This document shows, one piece after another, positions 41,284 through 50,650 of a DNA stretch of 64,000 nt. The stretch is from Citrobacter sp. Marseille-Q6884 (lineage in GTDB: Bacteria > Pseudomonadota > Gammaproteobacteria > Enterobacterales > Enterobacteriaceae): positions 434,001 through 498,000 of the forward strand of contig NZ_CAMDRE010000002.1 in the NCBI RefSeq assembly GCF_945906775.1, written 5' to 3'. Both the position numbers and the translations under genes were made by a program. The number at the start of each line of letters is the position of its first letter. Position 1 is the stretch's first letter. The notes under the pieces were generated by a model, which made no database searches, was not told where the DNA came from, and saw only the letters and a list, made by a program, of their open reading frames with translations.

Positions 41284-43953
41284 CTACAGCAAGCTCTTGA
41301 CGTAGGCGTCAATGTCGCTGATGTACTTTTCTATACCTGGAGCATCTTTCTCTTGAATAAGATGTTCCAGCGCTTCACATAACTGCTTGCCGGGTACCAG
41401 ATTAAGCATGGCAAACACGCCTTTCAGGCGATGGGCCGTTTGGGCTAACGCAGCGAAATCGCTGGTTGCTGCCTCAGTATACAACCTCTTAACATCATCC
41501 GGTACTGTGTCTACAAAGAGAGCATAATAACCGCTGGCATGAAGTTCGGCATTTTCATCTCCACCGAGGGGGAGGTCCTGGATCTCTTCCTGCGCCAGCT
41601 GCTCTTCTATTAGCTCAAGGACAGCTTCCTGCATAGCATTGCTCATATTAAAGTTGACGCGCAACTGACCAGGGCCAATTTTTCGCACGCCGGACTCATC
41701 ATCGCTTAAAAGCAAGCCCGAGGCAGTAAGATTAGACGGATTATCCGTTAAAAAGAGATCATATTCTTGACTATTCAACCGTTCATCGGGCGTGATGCAG
41801 GTTGCACCCCAGTTTTCCAGCTGACGTAATACAATGCTACGTACGTCATTGGAGGTGACATCAACCATAATACAGACGTCATCCAACAGGCGTTCTTCAA
41901 TGTCAGCATGTTGATCATGCGGCGGCATTTTAACATGGACTATATAGCGAGTTCCAAGTTCTTCCCGCGCTTTAATATTTAAATGCCCGCCCAGTTTGCG
42001 GGCTAACTGATCGCACAACCAAAATGTGAGCGGATTGGCTTTGCCATAACGATCGCTCTGCGTTTCATTAATATACGGAAAGTGCAGATTATCAATTTCA
42101 TTCAGCGTTACGCCTTCGCCGGTATCCAGAATACGCAAGGTCAGACGTTCTGTCTCTGAATCATCCTGGTCAACTTCAAGTGTAATTTTACCTATCTGGG
42201 TGGTGGTTACCGCATATTGAATGAGCAACAGCAAAATACGACGCAGGGCATCGCGGTCGCCGCGGCGTTCATCATTGGCGCTGAGGTGGTTTTTAATCAG
42301 CAACTGCAGCCCTTTGCGTTTAATAACCGGCAGAACCTCTGGCACCACTTCGTCAATTAACGATTGAACGGAAAACAGCGTCTGTTCGCTTTTCCAGGTA
42401 TCGCTCTCCAGAATATTGGCTAACTGGATTTCGTCTACCATACGCACCAGCACGTCGGCCTGGTTAGCCAGTTTCAGGCTGTCGGGTGTATTGAGCGAAG
42501 CAGCGTTAATGGCCAGAACTCTGGCGGGTTCTTTCAGGCTGTTACCGATATTCTGCATAAAGGCGGTGCGAGCCTGCTGATTCTTTTCATACAGTCGCTG
42601 CGCTTGTTTTAGCTTCTTATTGACCAGCACTTCTTTGTCCTGGTCGCGGATGATAAAGATCTGCGTACGCGGTGAAATCTGGCTGCGAAAGAGTCTGATT
42701 TCGTACAATTCATTATTGATGGTGGCTTGAATAACGCCCTGATGCTGCTCCGCCATACTGGTAATGTTTTGCAGATTTAAATGCGGCAGCAGGTGGTCGG
42801 CAATTTTATTGCTGATCACCGTTCGGTTTGCTTCCTGGTCGTGTACCAGCAAACCCAGTGGCAGCAGGGAAACGATCTCTTCATTGATGGCCCGAAGAAC
42901 CCGCAGTTCATTATTGGCGGCAAGGTTAGGCGCCACTTCGGTCGAACGGGCAGGGAGGTTGCGGAAAGTGGTATAGCCGAACAGCGCCAGAGCAAGCAGG
43001 ATTATATTCAGCAAAAGCGGCAGCAGGATATTTTGCAGCGTATCCAGCAGCAAGGAACCAAACGGTACCTGCCAGACCAACCGCATATCCGTTGAGTTGA
43101 GCGCGGAGGAGATCTCAATTTTCGCGTTGTTGAAGCTGATGTTTACGCTGTCAGGCGACTCTTTCTCATTAATATGCTCGACCGTCGAGGAGGCGTCGGG
43201 TTCCAGATAGAAACTGTCCAGCGGCATGCCGGGTGGGATCAGGTCATTAATAGGCAGATCAAATGCGACTACCGTCGCCAGATGCCCCGGCTGATTAAAC
43301 GTGGTGCGCAGGGTAAAGTAATGACCATTTTGCCAGACCAGACGGCGTAGCGAGGAAAAGCTTTCGCGCTCATCCAGCGCATTGGCCTGCTGCAGCATTT
43401 CAGCACGGCGCGAATCGACAATGTTGCCAATGGTGGATTCTTTAAAGCCGGAGGAGAGATCTTTCAGCGGCAGCGTCGAGATGAGGATCAGGCTGTTGTC
43501 CTGACCATTCAGATAGTACATGGACCAGGGGACGTTCTCTGCACCCCATAGCGTATCAAGGTAAGTTGAAATACGCTGGGTCATTTCCAGCGTGGAGCTA
43601 TCATGCGAACCGAAAATCAGCGCTTCGGTTTTTCTTCGGGGTTTCTCAAGATAGTAGATATCTTGTTTCAGGCGAGTTTCCTGCAGCCCCTCAGCGCCGG
43701 GTGAATTCGTTGTGGCGGCAATATTGTCATAGATCTGCCAGGTCACGTATCGCCAGGTATCTACTCTTTTATGAATAGCATGGGTGATATCGACAATCTG
43801 ATAGCTTTTATCTTTAAGCCAGGTGTTGACTGCACTCTGGACCATCACGCCCATCATCACTAACAGAACAATAATCAGCAATAAGAAGAAACGGGTAATG
43901 CTTCCCGGGAGCAGGGAGAATCGGGTAGATGCCGTTGTGTCAGACTGACTCAT
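41284..43953 (-). CDS. rcsD: Rcs phosphotransfer protein RcsD
   Basis: Membrane-bound phosphotransfer protein passing phosphate from RcsC to RcsB. It has 889 aa (E. coli 890). Membrane segment RFFLLLIIVLLVMMGVMVQS near residues 21-41, a periplasmic domain, a second membrane segment near 305-325, a degenerate kinase-like region, and a C-terminal HPt domain with the phospho-His in TAHRLKGVFAML (His841 here). Upstream of rcsB on the same strand. Confidence 0.96.
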   Translation of the reverse strand: MSQSDTTASTRFSLLPGSITRFFLLLIIVLLVMMGVMVQSAVNTWLKDKSYQIVDITHAIHKRVDTWRYVTWQIYDNIAATTNSPGAEGLQETRLKQDIYYLEKPRRKTEALIFGSHDSSTLEMTQRISTYLDTLWGAENVPWSMYYLNGQDNSLILISTLPLKDLSSGFKESTIGNIVDSRRAEMLQQANALDERESFSSLRRLVWQNGHYFTLRTTFNQPGHLATVVAFDLPINDLIPPGMPLDSFYLEPDASSTVEHINEKESPDSVNISFNNAKIEISSALNSTDMRLVWQVPFGSLLLDTLQNILLPLLLNIILLALALFGYTTFRNLPARSTEVAPNLAANNELRVLRAINEEIVSLLPLGLLVHDQEANRTVISNKIADHLLPHLNLQNITSMAEQHQGVIQATINNELYEIRLFRSQISPRTQIFIIRDQDKEVLVNKKLKQAQRLYEKNQQARTAFMQNIGNSLKEPARVLAINAASLNTPDSLKLANQADVLVRMVDEIQLANILESDTWKSEQTLFSVQSLIDEVVPEVLPVIKRKGLQLLIKNHLSANDERRGDRDALRRILLLLIQYAVTTTQIGKITLEVDQDDSETERLTLRILDTGEGVTLNEIDNLHFPYINETQSDRYGKANPLTFWLCDQLARKLGGHLNIKAREELGTRYIVHVKMPPHDQHADIEERLLDDVCIMVDVTSNDVRSIVLRQLENWGATCITPDERLNSQEYDLFLTDNPSNLTASGLLLSDDESGVRKIGPGQLRVNFNMSNAMQEAVLELIEEQLAQEEIQDLPLGGDENAELHASGYYALFVDTVPDDVKRLYTEAATSDFAALAQTAHRLKGVFAMLNLVPGKQLCEALEHLIQEKDAPGIEKYISDIDAYVKSLL

Positions 43954-44267
43954 TCGTGTTTATGACCTGTTATAGCGATGCTAATGATGAAGGGGCAGTA
44001 TAAAGGGTAATGTATGAATTGCCATACTCACACAACGCCCATCACACTGCATTTTTTACCCGCTGTTTCGCCGCCATCATCGCAATGTCAATGTGTACAG
44101 CGCGCGGGAGCAGGTACAAATATAAATGATGTATGTATAAATTTAGCATTAAATAACAAGAAATTATTTGCCGGACTTATATCTGATGAGTGCGAGTGGA
44201 GATAGTTAATAGTCGTTATAGTTTTCACGCGGTAGCACAGAAAAGTCAGTTTTGTGTAAAGAAGGGT
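43954..44267. other. rcsD upstream region, no gene supported
   Basis: About 310 bp between the rcsD start and the micF 3' end. It should contain the rcsDB promoter. It becomes A+T-rich after about 44100. A plus-strand frame of 63 codons at 44014 has unusual composition and no SD, and is not called. Confidence 0.5.
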
Positions 44268-44361
44268 AAAAAAAAACCGAACGCAGAGCATTCGGTTGAA
44301 ATAGGGGTAAACAGACATTCATGAATGAATGACGGTAATAAATAAAGTTAATGATGATAGC
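44268..44361 (-). ncRNA. micF: MicF small RNA
   Basis: A 94-nt Hfq-dependent antisense RNA that represses ompF translation. The 5' end (GCTATCATCATTAACTTTAT, from 44361 leftward) is the conserved ompF-pairing seed of E. coli MicF. The 3' end is a hairpin ACCGAATGC / GCGTTCGGT followed by a T8-9 run. It is placed divergently from ompC exactly as in E. coli, with a few changes in the middle (CATTCATTCATGAATG instead of CATTCATTTCTGAATG). Confidence 0.95.
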
Positions 44362-44517
44362 GGGTCTATTTTAGTTGCGAGTGAAGATTTTGTTTTGGCA
44401 TTCAGTGCTATACGAATTTTTAATGTATTTTATTGATTTATAAATAAAATTATATGCATCTTGACTATTCGTGCTTATTTGCCTCATTTTTGTATTTTAA
44501 AAAAGTTCCCTCATATT

Positions 44518-44575
44518 AACATTTTGAAACATCTGTGTAGATAAATGAAACACCTTAAAAGTTTTAGTATCATAT
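44518..44575 (+). promoter_or_regulatory. OmpR binding region of ompC (C1-C3)
   Basis: The segment from ACATTTTGAAACATCTGT through ATAAATGAAACACC to TTTTAGTATCATATTCG is nearly identical to the three tandem OmpR sites of E. coli ompC, immediately before the promoter. Phosphorylated OmpR activates ompC here; micF is driven from the other side. Confidence 0.85.
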
Positions 44576-44693
44576 TCGTGTTGGATTATTCTGTGTTTTT
44601 GCGGAGAATGAAGTTGCCGACTGGTTAATGGACGTTAATCAGTATGCAGTGGCATAAAAAAGCAATAAAGGCATATAACAGAGGGTTAATAAC

Positions 44694-45818
44694 ATGAAAG
44701 TTAAAGTACTGTCCCTCCTGGTACCGGCTCTGCTGGTAGCAGGCGCAGCAAATGCGGCTGAAATTTACAATAAAGACGGCAACAAATTAGACCTGTATGG
44801 CAAAGTCGATGGCCTGCACTATTTCTCCGACAACAAAGGTGATGATGGTGACAAGACCTATATGCGTATCGGCTTCAAAGGCGAAACCCAGGTTAACGAC
44901 CAACTGACCGGTTACGGCCAGTGGGAGTATCAGATTCAGGGTAACGCGCCTGAATCTGAGAACAACGCCTGGACGCGTGTGGCATTTGCGGGTCTGAAAT
45001 TCGCTGATGCAGGTTCTTTCGACTACGGTCGTAACTATGGCGTGACTTATGATGTAACGTCCTGGACCGACGTTCTGCCGGAGTTCGGCGGCGATACTTA
45101 TGGTGCTGACAACTTCATGCAGCAGCGTGGTAACGGTTTCGCAACCTACCGTAATACTGACTTCTTTGGTCTGGTTGATGGCCTGAATTTTGCTCTGCAG
45201 TATCAGGGTAAAAATGGTAGCGTAAGCGGTGAAAACGACACCGGTCGCGGCACGTTGAAACAGAACGGTGACGGCTTCGGTGGATCTCTGACTTATGATC
45301 TCGGTGCTGGCTTCGGTATTGGTGGTGCGATCACAACCTCTAAACGTACTGCAGACCAGAACGCTGCTGGCGTGTACGGTAGTGGCGACCGTGCTACGGT
45401 TTACACTGGCGGTCTGAAATATGATGCCAACAATGTCTATCTGGCGGCGCAGTACTCCCAGACCTATAATGCGACCCGTTTCGGCGATTCTAAATCTACT
45501 AATGCAAATGACATCTATGGTTTTGCTGATAAAGCGCAGAACTTCGAAGTTGTTGCTCAGTATCAGTTCGACTTCGGTCTGCGTCCGTCTGTGGCTTACC
45601 TGCAGTCCAAAGGTAAAGATATCAGCAATGGTACCACCAATTTTGGCGATCAGGATCTCGTGAAATATGTTGATGTTGGTGCGACTTACTACTTCAACAA
45701 AAACATGTCTACCTATGTTGATTACAAAATCAACCTGCTGGATGACAATGAGTTCACCCAACGTGCCGGTATTGCTACCGATGATATCGTAGCACTGGGT
45801 CTGGTTTACCAGTTCTAA
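44694..45818 (+). CDS. ompC: outer membrane porin OmpC
   Basis: Trimeric 16-strand general porin. It has 374 aa including a 21-residue signal peptide (MKVKVLSLLVPALLVAGAANA), seven longer than E. coli OmpC, with the differences in surface-loop regions. Constriction-loop motif DVLPEFGGDTYGADNF; the sequence ends in VALGLVYQF with the C-terminal Phe needed for BAM assembly. Long leader with OmpR sites, SD GAGGG. Terminated by a hairpin 19 nt downstream. Confidence 0.97.
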   Translation: MKVKVLSLLVPALLVAGAANAAEIYNKDGNKLDLYGKVDGLHYFSDNKGDDGDKTYMRIGFKGETQVNDQLTGYGQWEYQIQGNAPESENNAWTRVAFAGLKFADAGSFDYGRNYGVTYDVTSWTDVLPEFGGDTYGADNFMQQRGNGFATYRNTDFFGLVDGLNFALQYQGKNGSVSGENDTGRGTLKQNGDGFGGSLTYDLGAGFGIGGAITTSKRTADQNAAGVYGSGDRATVYTGGLKYDANNVYLAAQYSQTYNATRFGDSKSTNANDIYGFADKAQNFEVVAQYQFDFGLRPSVAYLQSKGKDISNGTTNFGDQDLVKYVDVGATYYFNKNMSTYVDYKINLLDDNEFTQRAGIATDDIVALGLVYQF

Positions 45819-45836
45819 TTTGCGTTTATCGCTATC

Positions 45837-45859
45837 AAAGGCCCTTCGGGGCCTTTTTT
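45837..45859 (+). terminator. rho-independent terminator of ompC
   Basis: AAAGGCCC / GGGCCTTT around a TTCG tetraloop, then a T run. Confidence 0.93.
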
Positions 45860-45933
45860 AATGCCGTTTTTCTGACGTACAAACAAGACTTTTTGGTGTA
45901 CTCTTGCGTCCGTTCGCATGAGGATAATCACGT

Positions 45934-46989
45934 ATGGATATGATTTTTTGTCGTGCAGCCCTGCTGGCTGTAACGATCTTTTTTGTGGGATGTGATAATG
46001 CCCCGAAACCCGCTCAGACAACCGCACCAGCAGTCACGGTACTGGAAGGGAAGACCATGGGCACCTTCTGGCGAGTCAGCGTTGCCGATATCGATGCCAA
46101 ACGCGCCGGGGAATTGCAGTCGAAGATCCAGACGCAACTTGATGCTGATGACCAACTCCTTTCCACCTATAAAAACGACTCTGCGCTGATGCGCTTTAAC
46201 CTGTCGGGCAGCCTGTCGCCGTGGCCTGTTAATGATGCAATGGCTGATATCATCACGTCGGCGCTACGCATTGGCTCAAAAACCGATGGCGCGATGGATA
46301 TCACCGTAGGACCGTTGGTCAATCTGTGGGGCTTTGGCCCTGATCACCAGCCATTGCATATTCCCACCCAGGAACAAATTGACGCCGCCAAGGCAAAAAC
46401 CGGGCTGCAGCATCTGAAGGTGGTTAATGAGGCCCATCAGAATTACCTGCAAAAAGATTTACCGGAACTGTATGTGGATCTCTCGACCGTGGGAGAAGGC
46501 TATGCTGCCGACCATCTGGCCAGGCTGATGGAGCAAGAAGGGATTGCGCGCTATCTGGTGTCCGTGGGAGGCGCACTGAACAGCCGGGGAATGAATGGTG
46601 AAGGGCATCCGTGGCGTGTCGCGATCCAGAAACCCACCGATCGTGAAAACGCGGTGCAGGCGATAGTCGATATTAACGGGCACGGCATCAGTACTTCCGG
46701 CAGTTACCGCAACTATTACGAACTCGATGGCAAACGACTGTCCCATGTTATCGATCCTAAAACCGGTCGACCGATTGAGCACAATCTGGTGTCCGTGACG
46801 GTGATTGCGCCGACGGCGTTGGAGGCAGACGGGTGGGACACCGGGCTAATGGTACTTGGAACAGATAAAGCCAAAGAGGTCGTACGCCGTGAAGGGCTGG
46901 CGGTGTATATGATTGTCAAAGAGGGCGAGGAATTCAAAACCTGGATGTCGCCGCAGTTTAAAAGCTTTCTCATCAGCGATAAAAATTAA
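45934..46989 (+). CDS. apbE: FAD:protein FMN transferase (lipoprotein) ApbE
   Basis: Periplasmic flavin transferase that attaches FMN to Thr of target proteins such as the NqrB/RnfG family. It has 351 aa. Lipoprotein signal with lipobox FFVGC (Cys20); FAD/Mg-binding motifs KTMGTFW, GAMDITVGPLVNLWGFGP, DLSTVGEGYAAD and HVIDPKTGRPIEHNL. SD GAGGATAA lies about 8 nt before the ATG. Its 3' end overlaps the Ada box of the next gene. Confidence 0.95.
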   Translation: MDMIFCRAALLAVTIFFVGCDNAPKPAQTTAPAVTVLEGKTMGTFWRVSVADIDAKRAGELQSKIQTQLDADDQLLSTYKNDSALMRFNLSGSLSPWPVNDAMADIITSALRIGSKTDGAMDITVGPLVNLWGFGPDHQPLHIPTQEQIDAAKAKTGLQHLKVVNEAHQNYLQKDLPELYVDLSTVGEGYAADHLARLMEQEGIARYLVSVGGALNSRGMNGEGHPWRVAIQKPTDRENAVQAIVDINGHGISTSGSYRNYYELDGKRLSHVIDPKTGRPIEHNLVSVTVIAPTALEADGWDTGLMVLGTDKAKEVVRREGLAVYMIVKEGEEFKTWMSPQFKSFLISDKN

Positions 46990-46996
46990 AAAGCAA
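46984..46996 (+). promoter_or_regulatory. Ada box of the ada-alkB operon
   Basis: AAT-TAAAAA-GCAA matches the methylated-Ada recognition site AAT-N6-GCAA seen at the E. coli ada promoter. It spans the apbE stop codon, about 75 nt upstream of ada. Confidence 0.8.
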
Positions 46997-47068
46997 GATT
47001 GCGGGTTTTTGCATCCTGCAATGCGGACACACTGAACCTAAGCGCTATGCTTAACAAAGGAGTCCAAA

Positions 47069-48133
47069 ATGAAAAACGTTTCACATCTGACGGATGATGA
47101 CCGCTGGCAATCTGTATTGGATCGCAATACAGAGGCTGACGGTCAGTTTGTTTTTGCCGTTCACACCACCGGTATTTTTTGTCGGCCATCCTGCCGGGCA
47201 AAACATGCGCTGCGTAAAAACGTCAGTTTCTTTGCGGATGCCGAGCAGGCACTGGCAGCCGGATACCGGCCTTGTAAGCGCTGCCAGCCGGATAAAGCGA
47301 GTGCGCAACAACAGCGGCTGGATAAAATTACCCGTGCCTGCAAATTGTTAGAGCAGGAGATCCCCCTTACGCTGGACGATCTGGCACAGCAGGTGGCGAT
47401 GAGTCCGTTTCATTTACATCGCCTGTTCAAAGCCACGACGGGCATGACCCCGAAGGCCTGGCAGCAGTCCTGGCGTGCCCGCCGTCTGCGCGATGCCCTG
47501 GCGAAAGGAGAGCCGGTAACTCAGGCGGTTCTTAACGCCGGGTTTCCTGACAGCAGCAGTTACTACCGCAAGGCCGATGCCGCATTGGGCATGACGGCAA
47601 AGCAATTTCGTAAAGGCGGCGACAGGTTATCGGTTCGTTATACCCTGGCAGATTGCATACTGGGTCGTTGCCTGGTCGCGGAAAGTGAACGTGGTATTTG
47701 CGCGATTTTACTCGGCAATGATGATGCAACGTTGATATCGGAACTGCACGCGTTGTTTCCCACGGCGCAGGACGCCCCTGCGGATGCGGATTTCAGTCAG
47801 CATGTGAGTGAAGTGATTGCGGTGATTAATTCGCGAAATACACCGCTGTCACTGCCGTTGGATATCCAGGGCACGGCATTTCAGCAACAGGTGTGGCAGG
47901 CGTTACGGACGATCCCTTGTGGCGAAACGGTGAGCTATCAGCAACTGGCTAATGCCATTGGCAAACCGAAGGCCGTGCGTGCGGTGGCCAGTGCCTGTGC
48001 GGCGAACAAACTGGCTATCGTGATCCCGTGTCATCGGGTGATCCGCGGTGATGGTGCGCTTTCAGGTTACCGCTGGGGGATTGCCCGCAAGGCGCAACTG
48101 CTGCAACGTGAAACAGCCGACGAGGAAACATAA
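47069..48133 (+). CDS. ada: bifunctional DNA repair methyltransferase / transcriptional activator Ada
   Basis: Master regulator of the adaptive response. It has 354 aa. The N-terminal zinc domain has Cys38, Cys42, Cys69 and Cys72 (GIFCRPSCRAK, RPCKRCQPD); Cys38 accepts methyl groups from phosphotriesters and switches Ada to an activator. The AraC-type HTH spans about 85-180 (LTLDDLAQQVAMSPFHLHRLF). The C-terminal O6-methylguanine transferase has IPCHRVI with the acceptor Cys near 320. SD AAAGGAG precedes the ATG by 7 nt. Its last base overlaps the alkB start. Confidence 0.97.
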   Translation: MKNVSHLTDDDRWQSVLDRNTEADGQFVFAVHTTGIFCRPSCRAKHALRKNVSFFADAEQALAAGYRPCKRCQPDKASAQQQRLDKITRACKLLEQEIPLTLDDLAQQVAMSPFHLHRLFKATTGMTPKAWQQSWRARRLRDALAKGEPVTQAVLNAGFPDSSSYYRKADAALGMTAKQFRKGGDRLSVRYTLADCILGRCLVAESERGICAILLGNDDATLISELHALFPTAQDAPADADFSQHVSEVIAVINSRNTPLSLPLDIQGTAFQQQVWQALRTIPCGETVSYQQLANAIGKPKAVRAVASACAANKLAIVIPCHRVIRGDGALSGYRWGIARKAQLLQRETADEET

Positions 48134-48783
48134 TGCTCGATCTCTTTGCGGATGAGAAACCCTGGCAGGAACCGCTGGCATCGGGTGCAGTGATCCTGCG
48201 ACGTTTTGCCTTTGAGGCTGCCCCTTCTTTAATACAGGCGATCGCCGCCGTTGCCAGCCAGTCGCCGTTTCGTCAGATGGTTACGCCTGGTGGTTATACC
48301 ATGTCGGTGGCGATGACCAACTGTGGTCATCTGGGCTGGACAACGGATCAGCAGGGCTATCTTTATTCACCGTTCGATCCGTTGACCGGCGCACACTGGC
48401 CGCCGTTACCGAATGCTTTTGCCGACCTGTGCCATCAGGCCGCCATTGCTGCGGGCTACCCGGATTTTCAACCCGATGCCTGTTTGATTAATCGCTATTC
48501 GCCCGGGGCAAAGCTGTCATTGCATCAGGATAAGGACGAGCCCGACCTGCGTGCGCCTATCGTATCGGTTTCGTTGGGCCTGCCGGCCATCTTTCAGTTT
48601 GGTGGTTTGCGGCGTAACGATCCGTTAAAGCGCCTGCTGCTGGAACACGGTGATGTGGTGGTCTGGGGTGGGGAATCACGACTGTTCTACCATGGTATCC
48701 AGCCGCTTAAGACAGGCTATCATCCTCTGACGGCCGACTGCCGTTACAATCTGACATTTCGTCAGGCAGGTAAAAAAGAATAA
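48133..48783 (+). CDS. alkB: alkylated DNA repair dioxygenase AlkB
   Basis: Fe(II)/2-oxoglutarate dioxygenase that oxidatively removes 1-meA and 3-meC lesions. It has 216 aa as in E. coli. Iron ligands His131, Asp133 (SLHQDKDE) and His187 (LFYHGIQ), and the 2-oxoglutarate-binding Arg204 and Arg210 (CRYNLTFR) are all present. The start overlaps ada by one base (TAATG), so it is co-transcribed with ada. Confidence 0.97.
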   Translation: MLDLFADEKPWQEPLASGAVILRRFAFEAAPSLIQAIAAVASQSPFRQMVTPGGYTMSVAMTNCGHLGWTTDQQGYLYSPFDPLTGAHWPPLPNAFADLCHQAAIAAGYPDFQPDACLINRYSPGAKLSLHQDKDEPDLRAPIVSVSLGLPAIFQFGGLRRNDPLKRLLLEHGDVVVWGGESRLFYHGIQPLKTGYHPLTADCRYNLTFRQAGKKE

Positions 48784-48858
48784 AAATAAGAATTATTATT
48801 GCTGTCGGCGAAGAGATGTTTAAACTGCGGGCTGTTATCATTTGTCCGGGTTGTTTGC

Positions 48859-50502
48859 ATGGAACTTTTACTTCTTGTCTGGCGGCAGTATCGCTGGCCA
48901 TTTATCAGCGTCATGGCCCTCAGCCTTGCCAGCGCGGCGCTGGGGATTGGGCTGATTGCATTTATCAACCAGCGCCTGATTGAAACGGTCGATACCACGC
49001 TCATGGTTTTGCCGGAATTTCTCGGCCTGCTGCTTTTGCTGATGGTCGTTACCCTCGGCTCACAACTGGCGCTGACCACGCTGGGACATCACTTTGTCTA
49101 CCGTCTGCGTAGCGAATTCATTAAACGTATTCTGGATACCCACGTCGAGCGTATCGAACAGCTCGGTAGCGCCTCGTTACTGGCCGGTTTAACCAGTGAT
49201 ATCCGCAACATTACCATCGCATTTGTCCGTCTACCGGAGCTGGTGCAGGGGATCATTTTGACCGTCGGTTCGGCGGCGTATCTGGCAATGCTCTCGACCA
49301 AAATGCTGTTAGTGACGGCAATCTGGATGGCAATCATCATCTGGGGCGGATTTGTGCTGGTAGCGCGGGTGTATAAACACATGGCGACCCTGCGTGAGAC
49401 AGAAGACAAACTGTACAACGATTACCAGACTGTACTGGAAGGGCGGAAAGAACTGACGCTCAACCGTGAACGTGCTGAGCATATCTTCAACCAGCTGTAC
49501 GTCCCGGATGCCAAAGAGTACCGCCACCACATTATCCGTGCTGATACCTTCCACCTGAGCGCGGTTAACTGGTCGAACATTATGATGCTGGGCGCAATAG
49601 GCCTGGTTTTCTGGATGGCGAATAGCCTGGGCTGGGCAGATACCAACGTGGCGGCGACCTATTCGCTGACGCTGCTGTTCCTGCGCACACCGTTGCTGTC
49701 TGCCGTCGGCGCGCTGCCAACGCTACTGACTGCGCAGGTCGCGTTCAACAAACTGAATAAATTCGCGCTGGCGCCCTTTAAGGCTGAATTTCCGCGAGCC
49801 GCCGCGTTCCCAAACTGGAAAACCCTGGAGCTGCGTAATGTCGTTTTCCATTACCAGGACAATCCGTTCTCCGTAGGACCGGTGAATCTGACCATTCATC
49901 GTGGAGAGTTGATCTTCCTGATTGGCGGCAACGGTAGCGGGAAATCCACGCTGGCGATGCTGCTGACCGGCCTGTATCAGCCGCAGTCGGGCGAGATCTT
50001 ACTCGACGGAAAAGCGGTTTCTGTCGAAAAGCCGGAGGATTACCGTAAGCTGTTTTCCGCCGTGTTTACCGATGTCTGGTTGTTTGACAAGCTACTGGGA
50101 CCGGAAGGAAAAGAGGCTAACCCGGCGCTGGTGGCGAAGTGGCTGGAACATCTGAAGATGGCACACAAACTGGAGCTTAACGACGGGCGTATCCTCAACC
50201 TGAAGTTGTCAAAAGGGCAGAAAAAGCGCGTGGCACTGCTGCTGGCCGTAGCGGAGGAGCGCGACATTATTCTGTTGGATGAATGGGCGGCCGATCAGGA
50301 TCCGCATTTCCGTCGTGAATTCTACCAGGTGCTGTTGCCATTAATGCAGGATATGGGCAAAACCGTTTTTGCGATTAGCCACGACGATCACTATTTTATT
50401 CATGCGGATCGTCTGCTTGAAATGCGTAACGGTCAGTTGACTGAACTCCTGGGTGATGAGCGCGACGCTGCTTCGCGTGATGCCGTAGCCCGCACCGCGT
50501 AA
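48859..50502 (+). CDS. yojI: ABC exporter YojI (microcin J25 efflux)
   Basis: Single-chain half-transporter: six-helix membrane domain (about 1-310) followed by an ATPase (about 330-540). Walker A GGNGSGKST, signature LSKGQKKRV and Walker B IILLDEWAADQD are intact. In E. coli it exports microcin J25 with TolC. It has 547 aa, as in E. coli. The frame opens at 48799, but the ATG at 48859 is the family start (MELLLLVWRQY). Followed by a hairpin. Confidence 0.95.
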   Translation: MELLLLVWRQYRWPFISVMALSLASAALGIGLIAFINQRLIETVDTTLMVLPEFLGLLLLLMVVTLGSQLALTTLGHHFVYRLRSEFIKRILDTHVERIEQLGSASLLAGLTSDIRNITIAFVRLPELVQGIILTVGSAAYLAMLSTKMLLVTAIWMAIIIWGGFVLVARVYKHMATLRETEDKLYNDYQTVLEGRKELTLNRERAEHIFNQLYVPDAKEYRHHIIRADTFHLSAVNWSNIMMLGAIGLVFWMANSLGWADTNVAATYSLTLLFLRTPLLSAVGALPTLLTAQVAFNKLNKFALAPFKAEFPRAAAFPNWKTLELRNVVFHYQDNPFSVGPVNLTIHRGELIFLIGGNGSGKSTLAMLLTGLYQPQSGEILLDGKAVSVEKPEDYRKLFSAVFTDVWLFDKLLGPEGKEANPALVAKWLEHLKMAHKLELNDGRILNLKLSKGQKKRVALLLAVAEERDIILLDEWAADQDPHFRREFYQVLLPLMQDMGKTVFAISHDDHYFIHADRLLEMRNGQLTELLGDERDAASRDAVARTA

Positions 50503-50508
50503 CACGGT

Positions 50509-50538
50509 ATGCCCGATAGCGCTCTGCTTTTCGGGCAT
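50509..50538 (+). terminator. REP-like hairpin after yojI
   Basis: ATGCCCGA / TCGGGCAT around a 14-nt loop rich in T, 7 nt past the yojI stop; no strong T tract follows. The sequence resembles the REP arm GCCCGATAGCGC also seen in menE. Confidence 0.55.
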
Positions 50539-50650
50539 TTGACTGACGAGTGAATCGCCGTTTTTTTATCCACCCGGCAACACCGTTTATTGTTATTTAC
50601 ATAATTCAGCATCATGATTGATCATATTTCATATCATGGATTTATGATTA

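Noticed and set aside
44014..44205. 63-codon plus-strand frame upstream of rcsD
   Set aside because: Composition (many H, T, C) is unlike a protein and there is no SD; it lies in the rcsDB promoter region.
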